From an uncultured Marmoricola sp. (GTDB taxonomy: Bacteria; Actinomycetota; Actinomycetes; Propionibacteriales; Nocardioidaceae): DNA of 43,144 nucleotides. Within the stretch, counting starts at the first letter, position 1. Every line of letters begins with the position of its first letter. The translations under genes were made by a program, and so were the position numbers. Positions 35,880 through 43,144 of the stretch are shown here, piece by piece. The stretch lies in contig NZ_CALTZE010000010.1 in NCBI RefSeq assembly GCF_943913695.1, forward strand, positions 1-43,144, read 5' to 3'. The notes beneath the pieces were generated by a model. It worked only from the letters and a program-made list of their open reading frames with translations, was not told the DNA's origin and made no database searches.

Positions 35880-36317
35880 ATGAGCGAGCTGCCCACCCAC
35901 CTGTTCACGGCCATCGACCACGTCGGCATCGCCGTGCCCGACCTCGACGAGGCGATCGAGCGCTACCGCACCGACTTCGGCATGGAGGTCCTCCACGAGG
36001 AGACCAACGAGGAGCAGGGCGTGCGCGAGGCGATGGTGGGCGTCGGCGACTCCGGCTCCTGCATCCAGCTGCTCGCCCCGCTCGACGAGACCTCGACGAT
36101 CGCGAAGTTCCTCGACCGCAACGGCCCGGGCATGCAGCAGCTCGCCTACCGCGTCGACGACGTCGAGCAGGTCGCCGCCGTGCTGCGCGAGCGCGGCCTG
36201 CGGCTGCTCTACGACGCCCCCCGCCGCGGCACGGCCGGCTCGCGGGTCAACTTCGTGCACCCCAAGGACACCGGCGGCGTGCTCGTCGAGCTGGTGGAGC
36301 CCGCGGCCACGCACTGA
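35880..36317 (+). CDS. mce: methylmalonyl-CoA epimerase
   Basis: A 145-residue VOC protein. FTAIDHVGIAVPDLDEAIERY holds the first His ligand (His14), NGPGMQQLAYRVDD begins the second half, and VNFVHPKDTGGVLVELVEP holds the final Glu ligand. The form QQLAYRV with Gln in place of a His is usual in actinobacterial members. It interconverts (R)- and (S)-methylmalonyl-CoA between propionyl-CoA carboxylase or the ethylmalonyl-CoA route and the B12 mutase served by MeaB. It diverges from the thiolase-meaB pair. Confidence 0.93.
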   Translation: MSELPTHLFTAIDHVGIAVPDLDEAIERYRTDFGMEVLHEETNEEQGVREAMVGVGDSGSCIQLLAPLDETSTIAKFLDRNGPGMQQLAYRVDDVEQVAAVLRERGLRLLYDAPRRGTAGSRVNFVHPKDTGGVLVELVEPAATH

Positions 36318-36330
36318 GCCGGTCCTGAGC

Positions 36331-36348
36331 GTGCGCCGGTGGGCGCAC
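36331..36348 (+). terminator. hairpin after the epimerase gene
   Basis: GTGCGCC-GGTG-GGCGCAC, a perfect 7-bp stem with a 4-nt loop, begins 13 nt after the epimerase stop and is followed by CCCTTGGGTTTGG. It has no full T tract, as is common in actinobacterial terminators. Confidence 0.5.
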
Positions 36349-36404
36349 CCTTGGGTTTGGCGCGGCCGAGTGCTCCCATGGAGTCCCACGACCCAGGAGG
36401 CCGC

Positions 36405-37462
<1,058 letters not shown>

Positions 37463-37466
<4 letters not shown>

Positions 37467-38440
37467 CCTCGCGCGCCGAGGCGGCCCGCGCCTTCGCCTC
37501 CCTCGAGCTCGCCGTCGACCGGCGCCTCGCCGGGCGCCTGCACGGCCGCGAGGAGGGGCTCCGGCTCGGACCGGGCAGCGAGCCCGAGGAGGTGGCCCGC
37601 TACGCGCCCGGCGCCGACGACGTACGCCGCATCGACTGGAACGTCACCGCCCGCAGCAGCGAGCCGCACGTCTGGCGCACCCGCGCCCAGCACGAGCGCG
37701 AGACCTGGGTGCTGGTCGACGACACCGCGAGCATGCACTTCGGCACCGCCGCGTCCGAGAAGCGCGACCTCGCCGCCTGGGTCACCGGGGCGATCGGGCT
37801 GCTCAGCGACGGCCCCGGCAACCGGCTCGGCACCGCGTGGCTGCGCGCGGATGGGCTCACGTGGTCGGCGCCGCTGCCTCCGCGGCGTGCGGCCATGCTC
37901 GCCCTGGCCACCCCGCCGCCGGCGACCCAGTCAGCGCCCACGCCCGCACCCACTCCCGCACCCGCCACGGTCGGGCTCGCCGAGGCGCTCGCGCTGCTCG
38001 AGCGGCGCCACCGCCGCCTCGGCGTACGCGTCGTGGTCAGCGACTTCGTCGAGCCCGACGGGCGCACCGATCGGCCGTTCACGTGGGAGGCGCCGCTGCG
38101 GCGCCTGGCCCACCGCCACGCCGTGCTCGTCGTCGAGACCGTCGACCCGCGCGACCTCGAGCTGCCCGACATGGGGGCCTTGAGCCTGGTCGACCCCGAG
38201 ACCGGCCACACCGCCGAGGTGCTGACCACCCGTCGCGTCCGTGAGGACTACGCCGCCCTGGCGGCCGCCCACCGCGCCGCCGTCGCCGCCGCCGTACGCG
38301 CCGCGGGCGCCGAGCACGTCGTGGTCCGCACCGACCGCGACTGGCTCACCGACCTCGCGCGCTTCCTGCGCCGGCGCCGCGCGCCGCGGCGTACCCCCTC
38401 TCGGGCTGCGTCTGGCACCGGCTCTCGGGCCGGGCGATGA
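37463..38440 (+). CDS. DUF58 domain-containing protein
   Basis: A 325-residue protein with a DUF58 core, a degenerate VWA-like fold: EEVARYAPGADDVRRIDWNVTAR at about 44-66, then ETWVLVDDTASMHFG, and VVVSDFVEP. An Ala/Pro-Thr linker lies at about 150-170. It has no clear signal or membrane helix. It is the usual middle partner between MoxR and a VWA membrane protein. The GTG overlaps the moxR stop and the stop overlaps the next ATG, each by 4 bp, so the three are translationally coupled. The open frame upstream is the moxR gene read out of frame. Confidence 0.9.
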
Positions 38441-39390
38441 GCCCGATCGGCTTCGCCGCACCCTGGCTGCTGCTCCTGCTGGTGCCGGTGGCCGGGTTGC
38501 TCGTGGCCTACCTCGTGCAGCACCGCCGGCGCACCCGCTACGCCGTGCGGTTCGCCTCGCTGCCGATGCTCCAGCGGGTGGCCTCCGCCCGCCCCGGGTG
38601 GCGTCGACACCTGCCGGCGGCGCTGCTGCTGGTCGCCTTCGCGCTGCTGGCGCTCGCCGTGGCGCGCCCGCAGGCCGAGGTGCGCGTGCCGCGCGAGACC
38701 GCCACGGTCGTGGTGGCCGTCGACGTGTCGCTCTCGATGCAGGCGACCGACGTCGAGCCGAGCCGGCTGGAGGCGGCCCGGGTGGCCGCGACGGAGTTCG
38801 TCGAGGGACTGCCCGACGGCTTCGGCGTGGCCGTCGTCGCCTTCTCGGGCCAGGTCGCCGTGCTCGCCACGGCCGACGCCGAGCGCAGCCAGGCCGTCGA
38901 CGCACTGCAGCAGCTGACGCTGTCGGAGTCGACCGCGATCGGCGAGGGCGTCTTCACCTCGCTGGCGCAGGTGGAGCAGCAGTCCGAGCGCGCCGGGCGC
39001 GACGTGCCCGCCCACATCGTGCTCATCTCCGACGGCACCAACACCGTCGGCCGCACCCCCGAGGAGGCCGCCGCCGCCGCGGTCGAGGCCGGTGTGCCGG
39101 TCTCGACGATCGCCTACGGCACCCCCAACGGCGCGGTCGAGGTCGAGGGCCAGCTGGTGCCGGTGCCCGTCGACGAGGCCTCACTGGCCCGGCTCGCCGA
39201 GAGCGCGCGCGGCACGGCGTACGTCGCCCGCACCGGCGACGAGCTGAGCCAGGTCTACGACGACATCGGCTCCTCGATCGGCTGGACCACCGAGGAGCGC
39301 GAGGTGACCACCTGGGTGGCCACGCTCGCGCTGCTGCTCGGCCTGCTGGCGGGCGCGCTGTCGCTGCGGTGGTTCTCCCGGCTGCCCTGA
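38437..39390 (+). CDS. VWA domain-containing membrane protein (BatA-like)
   Basis: A 317-residue protein: two N-terminal transmembrane helices (about 8-28 and 60-76) enclosing a small cytosolic stretch, an external-type VWA domain, and a C-terminal helix (WVATLALLLGLLAGALSLRW). The MIDAS motif DVSLS is at 96-100, with the Thr of SESTAIGEG and ISDGTN completing the metal site. BatA-like partners work with MoxR ATPases, probably in envelope or stress functions. It is the last gene of the operon. Confidence 0.92.
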   Translation: MSPIGFAAPWLLLLLVPVAGLLVAYLVQHRRRTRYAVRFASLPMLQRVASARPGWRRHLPAALLLVAFALLALAVARPQAEVRVPRETATVVVAVDVSLSMQATDVEPSRLEAARVAATEFVEGLPDGFGVAVVAFSGQVAVLATADAERSQAVDALQQLTLSESTAIGEGVFTSLAQVEQQSERAGRDVPAHIVLISDGTNTVGRTPEEAAAAAVEAGVPVSTIAYGTPNGAVEVEGQLVPVPVDEASLARLAESARGTAYVARTGDELSQVYDDIGSSIGWTTEEREVTTWVATLALLLGLLAGALSLRWFSRLP

Positions 39391-39412
39391 GCACGCCGCG
39401 CGTGAGACCTCC

Positions 39413-39452
39413 TTCACAAACCCGCGTGGGGCATGTGAACGTCCGGTAACTT
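39413..39452 (+). promoter_or_regulatory. ccrA upstream region: TTCACA...TGTGAA inverted repeat and TAACTT -10
   Basis: TTCACA (39413-39418) and TGTGAA (39434-39439) are perfect inverted half-sites with 15 nt between. A -10-like TAACTT follows at 39447-39452, leaving a 49-nt leader with a GAGAGGA ribosome site before the ccrA GTG. The half-sites could bind a dimeric regulator; none is identified. Confidence 0.45.
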
Positions 39453-39501
39453 CCCTCGCACCTCAGCCCCCACGCACCCGCGCGCCCCGAGAGGACCCGA
39501 C

Positions 39502-40842
39502 GTGCAGCACATCCTTGACGCCATCCAGGCCGACGAGACCAGCCCGGACGACTTCGCCGCCCTGGAGATCCCCGACCACTACCGCGCCGCGACCGTCCAC
39601 AAGGACGAGGTCGAGATGTTCGAGGGGGTGCCCAGCAAGGAGAAGGACCCGCGCAAGTCGCTGCACGTCGAAGACGTCGCGCTGCCCGAGCTCGGCCCCG
39701 GCGAGGCCCTGGTCGCGGTGATGGCGAGCGCCATCAACTACAACACCGTCTGGACCTCGATCTTCGAGCCCGTCTCGACCTTCGGCTTCCTCGAGCGCTA
39801 CGGCCGGCTCTCCGAGCTCACCAAGCGCCACGACCTGCCCTACCACGTGGTCGGCTCCGACCTCTCCGGCGTCGTGCTCGCGACCGGGCCGGGCGTGACG
39901 CGCTGGAAGCCCGGCGCCCGCGTCGTGGCCCACTGCCTCTCGGTGGAGCTCGAGGAGCCCGACGGCCACAGCGACACCATGCTCGACCCGCAGCAGCGCA
40001 TCTGGGGCTTCGAGACCAACTTCGGCGGCCTGGCCGACGTCGCCCTGGTCAAGGCCAACCAGCTGATGCCCAAGCCCGAGCACCTCACCTGGGAGGAGGC
40101 CGCCTCCCCCGGTCTGGTCAACTGCACCGCCTACCGCCAGCTGGTCAGCAAGAACGGCGGTGACATGAAGCAGGGCGACAACGTCCTGATCTGGGGCGCC
40201 TCGGGAGGTCTCGGCGGCTTCGCGACGCAGTACGCGCTCAACGGCGGCGCCGTGCCCGTGTGCGTGGTCTCCAACGAGGAGAAGGCCGCGATCGCCCGCA
40301 AGATGGGTGCCGAGCTGATCATCAACCGCTCCGAGGAGGGCTACCGCTTCTGGAACGACGAGGGCACGGTCCAGGACCCCAAGGAGTGGAAGCGCTTCGG
40401 AGCCAAGATCCGCGAGCTCACCGGCGGCGAGGACATCGACATCGTCTTCGAGCACCCGGGCCGCGAGACCTTCGGCGCCAGCGTGTTCGTCACCCGCAAG
40501 GGCGGCACCATCACCACCTGCGCCTCGACCAGCGGCTACATGCACGAGTACGACAACCGCTACCTGTGGATGAACCTCAAGCGCATCATCTCCAGCCACT
40601 TCGCCAACTACCGCGAGTCGTGGGAGGCCAACCGGCTCATCGCCAAGGGCAAGATCCACCCGACGCTCTCGCGCAGCTACCCGCTGGAGGAGGTCGGCCA
40701 GGCCGCCCTCGACGTGCACCAGAACGCCCACCAGGGCAAGGTCGGCGTCCTATGTCTGGCCCCGGAGGAGGGCCTGGGCGTGCGCGACGAGGAGCTGCGG
40801 AGCCGGCACCTGGACAAGATCAACGCCTTCCGCGGCGTCTGA
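39502..40842 (+). CDS. ccrA: crotonyl-CoA carboxylase/reductase
   Basis: A 446-residue medium-chain dehydrogenase/reductase of the Ccr type. Landmarks include ASAINYNTVWTSIFEP, HVVGSDLSGVVLATGPGV, the Rossmann motif IWGASGGLGGFATQYA (about 225-240), and EHPGRETFGASVFVTRKGG. It reductively carboxylates crotonyl-CoA to ethylmalonyl-CoA with NADPH and CO2, the key step of the ethylmalonyl-CoA pathway, and also supplies extender units. GAGAGGA precedes the GTG. The acetyl-CoA acetyltransferase, epimerase and meaB nearby fit the same pathway. Confidence 0.96.
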   Translation: MQHILDAIQADETSPDDFAALEIPDHYRAATVHKDEVEMFEGVPSKEKDPRKSLHVEDVALPELGPGEALVAVMASAINYNTVWTSIFEPVSTFGFLERYGRLSELTKRHDLPYHVVGSDLSGVVLATGPGVTRWKPGARVVAHCLSVELEEPDGHSDTMLDPQQRIWGFETNFGGLADVALVKANQLMPKPEHLTWEEAASPGLVNCTAYRQLVSKNGGDMKQGDNVLIWGASGGLGGFATQYALNGGAVPVCVVSNEEKAAIARKMGAELIINRSEEGYRFWNDEGTVQDPKEWKRFGAKIRELTGGEDIDIVFEHPGRETFGASVFVTRKGGTITTCASTSGYMHEYDNRYLWMNLKRIISSHFANYRESWEANRLIAKGKIHPTLSRSYPLEEVGQAALDVHQNAHQGKVGVLCLAPEEGLGVRDEELRSRHLDKINAFRGV

Positions 40843-40910
40843 GGGCACCCGAGGGCTCCCGAGGGCCGGCTCGGACAATCCGGTCGGCGCGTCGTACGGG
40901 TGGGACGGCG

Positions 40911-40935
40911 ATCCTCACCCCCCGTGGGTGAGGAT
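40911..40935 (+). terminator. 10-bp perfect hairpin between ccrA and the DivIVA-like gene
   Basis: ATCCTCACCC-CCCGT-GGGTGAGGAT forms a perfect 10-bp stem with a 5-nt loop, 68 nt after the ccrA stop and 39 nt before the next ATG. It lacks a T tract. It could end the ccrA transcript or regulate the DivIVA-like gene. Confidence 0.5.
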
Positions 40936-40974
40936 GGACCCAGTCGTCACCACCACGGGGATTTGAGGGATGTC

Positions 40975-42240
40975 ATGAGCAACCAGGGTCTGTCCATCTT
41001 CGACCGCGAGCCCGAGCACGGCGAGCCCGGTGGGGCGGCGGAGTCCGCCACCCAGGTGATCCCCGTGGTCGAGGACTCCTCCGAGAGGGCCGGCGCCCAG
41101 GACGCGCAGGAGTCGCGGGGCGGCACCGCCACCCAGACCAAGACCCGTCCGGCCGCGCCGGCGCAGCGCCAGCAGCGGCAGAGCGAGACACCCCAGGCGG
41201 GCTCCTCCCAGCCTGCGGCCTCCCAGAAGCCGGCCGAGCGTGCGAGCGCGCCGCAGCTGCCGACCGTACGCCGCGGCGGCTACGACACCGCGGCCGTCGA
41301 CGCCTTCGTGCGCACCACCACCGCCGAGAAGGCCGGCCTGAGCGCGAGCCTCACCGAGGCCCAGTCGCGGCTGCGCGCCCTGGAGGGCGAGGTGCAGAGC
41401 CTGCGCACGCAGGTCGAGGAGAACGAGAACCCCACCTACGCCGGACTCGGCGCCCGCGCCAACGAGATGCTCCGCCTCGCCGAGGAGCAGGCCGCCGACG
41501 TGGTCAACGAGGCCAACGCGCAGGCCACGCAGGTCCGCCAGCAGGCCCAGCGCGACGCGGCCGCCACCACCTCGCGCGCCGAGGCCGACGCCGAGGACAT
41601 GCGGATCGTGACGATGCGCGAGCTCGAGGAGACCCGCGCCCGCACCACCGCCGACATCGACGCCCACCGCACCCGCTCGCTGGCCGAGGCCGACGACGCC
41701 CTCGCCGCCGCCCGGCGCGAGGCCGAGCAGACCCGGCTCGCGGCGGAGCAGGAGACCAACGCGCTGCGCACCGCCGCCGCCCGCGAGGCCGAGGCCCAGC
41801 GCGCGGCCGCCGAGCGCGAGGTCGCCGAGGCCAAGCGCGAGCTGGCGGTGGAGCAGGAGCGGCTGACCCGCGAGGCCGCGGAGAACCACGACCTCGCGAT
41901 CGCCGAGACCCGACGTCTGGTCGAGGAGGCCCAGGCCCGCGCCGACGCCGCCGAGACACGTGCCCGCGAGGCCATCGAGGCGGCCAACGCCGCCCGCGAG
42001 CAGGCCGCACAGGAGGCCGACCAGCTGGTGAGCCGCTCGCGCCGGGAGGCCGAGCAGATCGTCAGCGCCGCGAAGAAGCAGGCCGAGCTGCTGCGCCACA
42101 GCGCCCACACCGACCACGAGCGCGAGCTCGAGGCGCTCCAGGCCGAGGTGCAGCGGCTCTCCCGCCGCCGCGACTCCATCACCGCCCAGCTGGCCGCGCT
42201 CCACGACGTCGTCTCCGGCTTCGGCAAGGACGAGGACTGA
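40975..42240 (+). CDS. DivIVA/Scy-like coiled-coil protein
   Basis: A 421-residue protein. The first 95 residues are disordered and Gln/Ala/Ser-rich. A DivIVA-type entry motif follows (LPTVRRGGYDTAAVDAFV, about 96-113). The remainder to about 400 is continuous coiled coil rich in Ala, Glu and Arg. The end is basic, then GFGKDED. Proteins like this (DivIVA, Scy, FilP) organise polar growth or the cytoskeleton of actinobacteria. GAGGG precedes the ATG. Its stop is followed at 20 nt by a strong hairpin. Confidence 0.88.
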   Translation: MSNQGLSIFDREPEHGEPGGAAESATQVIPVVEDSSERAGAQDAQESRGGTATQTKTRPAAPAQRQQRQSETPQAGSSQPAASQKPAERASAPQLPTVRRGGYDTAAVDAFVRTTTAEKAGLSASLTEAQSRLRALEGEVQSLRTQVEENENPTYAGLGARANEMLRLAEEQAADVVNEANAQATQVRQQAQRDAAATTSRAEADAEDMRIVTMRELEETRARTTADIDAHRTRSLAEADDALAAARREAEQTRLAAEQETNALRTAAAREAEAQRAAAEREVAEAKRELAVEQERLTREAAENHDLAIAETRRLVEEAQARADAAETRAREAIEAANAAREQAAQEADQLVSRSRREAEQIVSAAKKQAELLRHSAHTDHERELEALQAEVQRLSRRRDSITAQLAALHDVVSGFGKDED

Positions 42241-42260
42241 GCCTCACCTACCCCCACCTA

Positions 42261-42311
42261 CGACGACGCCCCCGGCGGCAACCGTGCTGGTTGCTCCCGG
42301 GGGCGTCGTCG
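42261..42311 (+). terminator. terminator-like hairpin with nested stem
   Basis: A perfect 15-bp outer stem (CGACGACGCCCCCGG with CCGGGGGCGTCGTCG) encloses an inner 6-bp stem (GCAACC-GTGCT-GGTTGC). It begins 20 nt after the DivIVA-like stop. There is no T tract; stability is very high. Confidence 0.75.
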
Positions 42312-42330
42312 CGTCGTGGCGTGGGTGGGC

Positions 42331-42537
42331 TCACGCAGACCAGCGCAGCGACTCCTCCACCACGTCGGCGAAGGCGTAGACGCCGCGCAGGTCCTCGCGC
42401 GCCCCGAGCAGGGTGCTGACTCCCTGCAGGTGGCGTACGGCGAGGTCGCGCGTGGCGCCCTCGCGACTGCGGTGCGGACGGGTCGATGGCGTGGGGCTGT
42501 TGGCGGCGGCGGCAGCGGCGGTGGTGGAGGAAGTCAT
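42331..42537 (-). CDS. possible 68-residue small protein
   Basis: A Ser/Thr/Ala-rich start is followed by SREGATRDLAVRHLQGVSTLL and a helical, ordered-looking C-terminus (GAREDLRGVYAFADVVEESLRW). Codon third positions are G/C-rich in the second half. No good ribosome site precedes the ATG, and I do not recognise a family. It would converge with the DivIVA-like gene across the terminator hairpin. It may be real, but the evidence is thin. Confidence 0.4.
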   Translation of the reverse strand: MTSSTTAAAAAANSPTPSTRPHRSREGATRDLAVRHLQGVSTLLGAREDLRGVYAFADVVEESLRWSA

Positions 42538-42645
42538 GGCAGCAGCGTGACGATCCGAGGTCACCGACTGGTTGACGTCACGTTACGAGTTGGTACCACT
42601 CGCCGGAGCGCCCGCTACCGCCCCGAGGACCCCCGCGAGCGACGA

Positions 42646-42790
42646 GCTCCCTGAGGAGCCCGCAAGGAACGAGCGGCCCGCCGTCCGCTCCCCGAGGAGC
42701 CCGCGAGGGACGAGCGGGCGGCCGCTCCCTGAGGAGCCCGCGAGGGACGAGCGGCCACCCGCTCCCTGAGGAGCCCGCGAGGGACGAGCG
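42646..42790. repeat. tandem repeat, four units, 30-bp core, period 37-41 bp
   Basis: Cores at 42646-42675, 42687-42716, 42724-42753 and 42761-42790 start GCTCCCTGAGGAGC (a small hairpin, GCTCC-CTGA-GGAGC) and end GGGACGAGCG. The last two are identical. A weaker unit may precede at about 42620. Spacers are 7-11 bp, too short for CRISPR. Confidence 0.85.
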
Positions 42791-42917
42791 GGCGTCACGA
42801 AGGGCCCGCAGCCGCCGAGCCGACGAGCCCGCGCACACGTGCCGAATCCGCCGAGTGCGGCACCAGCGTCGCCGGCGACCTCGTCCCACGACGCTGAGGT
42901 GTCACTCGCGCGTCAGC

Positions 42918-43047
42918 GGGTCTCGAGACAGGCGCTGCGCGCCTTCCTCGACCAACAACCCGGCCATGAGCTGAGCGCAGTTCAGTCAACGAGGTCGCGT
43001 GACCGTGGTTGGTCGAGGAGGTCGCGCAGCGACCGTCTCGAGACCCC
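42918..43047. repeat. REP-like inverted repeat, about 39-bp arms
   Basis: The left arm (42918-42956) runs from GGGTCTCGAGAC to CCTCGACCAAC. The right arm (43008-43047) is its reverse complement from GTTGGTCGAGGA to GTCTCGAGACCC, with a few differences in the middle. Each arm holds its own small palindrome, AGGCGC-TGC-GCGCCT on the left and GGTCGC-GCA-GCGACC on the right. About 51 bp separate the arms. Confidence 0.82.
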
Positions 43048-43144
43048 GCAAGCCGACCAACAACCCCTCACCGATCACCGCCCCTCGCGGGTCAAGTCCC
43101 GTGAGGTGGTGTACGACGTCTGATCCTTCGTCGTTGTGTTAGGC

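Larger units (their letters stand above)
42538..43144. other. repeat-rich intergenic region, no supported gene
   Basis: This 607-bp stretch contains four units of a 37-41 bp tandem repeat and a large REP-like inverted repeat. The open frames crossing it are translations of the repeats. The last 45 bases show nothing I can identify and may run into a feature beyond the window. Confidence 0.6.

Noticed and set aside
42646..42790. A possible CRISPR array.
   Set aside because: The repeats are separated by only 7-11 bp, no spacer-sized unique sequence exists, and there are no cas genes.
42578..42889. Open frames across the tandem repeat.
   Set aside because: Their translations are only repeats of the tandem unit; no ribosome site or codon pattern supports them.
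43090..43144. A possible insertion-sequence end at the right edge.
   Set aside because: Too little sequence is visible to recognise a terminal repeat or transposase.

Overview
The window is very GC-rich, uses ATG and GTG starts freely, and packs its genes tightly on both strands. The gene set points to a Nocardioides-like actinobacterium (order Propionibacteriales): an LpdA-type quinone dehydrogenase, an F420-type LLM oxidoreductase, a DivIVA/Scy-like coiled coil, HtaA-type heme proteins, crotonyl-CoA carboxylase/reductase, and many probable leaderless genes with a TANNNT box 6-8 nt before the start codon. The genus is inferred from protein style and dispersed repeats; no rRNA is present to confirm it.

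Left part (1-13.8 kb). A GIY-YIG protein and a VOC protein are followed by a two-gene DinB / class II amidotransferase unit. A solitary AAA ATPase of lower GC then sits beside about 470 bp of apparently non-coding DNA. A 1839-residue single-chain biotin-dependent carboxylase (biotin carboxylase, biotin carrier, central region, carboxyltransferase) dominates this part. After it come a SnoaL-like gene and a TetR gene diverging around a clear palindromic operator, a second TetR gene, and a VOC gene diverging from an AraC-type regulator.

Islet (13.83-15.65 kb). The last 131 bp of a SpoIID/LytB gene occur twice in direct orientation, about 95% identical, on either side of a roughly 1.56-kb segment. 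That segment holds decayed remains of an IS1634-like transposase and one intact small membrane-protein gene. One full spoIID copy survives on the right. The displaced fragment on the left lies 6 bp from the AraC stop codon, as the undisturbed gene presumably did.

Central part (15.5-33.5 kb). The order lpdA, gamma-glutamylcyclotransferase-like gene, purine nucleoside phosphorylase ... pmmB resembles the mycobacterial lpdA-deoD-pmmB neighbourhood. A TetR gene, a complete heme-acquisition operon (hmuTUV plus three surface proteins), hmuO and several metabolic genes lie between the two ends. A DtxR/IdeR-type iron box lies between hmuT and hmuO and overlaps the presumed -10 box of hmuT. Downstream are a crotonase, a thiol peroxidase, an SRPBCC protein, an LLM oxidoreductase, pmmB, a PH-domain protein and a 59-residue membrane protein.

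Right part (33.5-43.1 kb). MeaB, acetyl-CoA acetyltransferase, methylmalonyl-CoA epimerase and crotonyl-CoA carboxylase/reductase form a dispersed C4/C3 acyl-CoA (ethylmalonyl-CoA pathway) neighbourhood, interrupted by a MoxR-DUF58-VWA operon. A DivIVA-like protein ends at a strong hairpin. The last 600 bp hold a 37-41 bp tandem repeat and a large REP-like inverted repeat, with little or no coding sequence.
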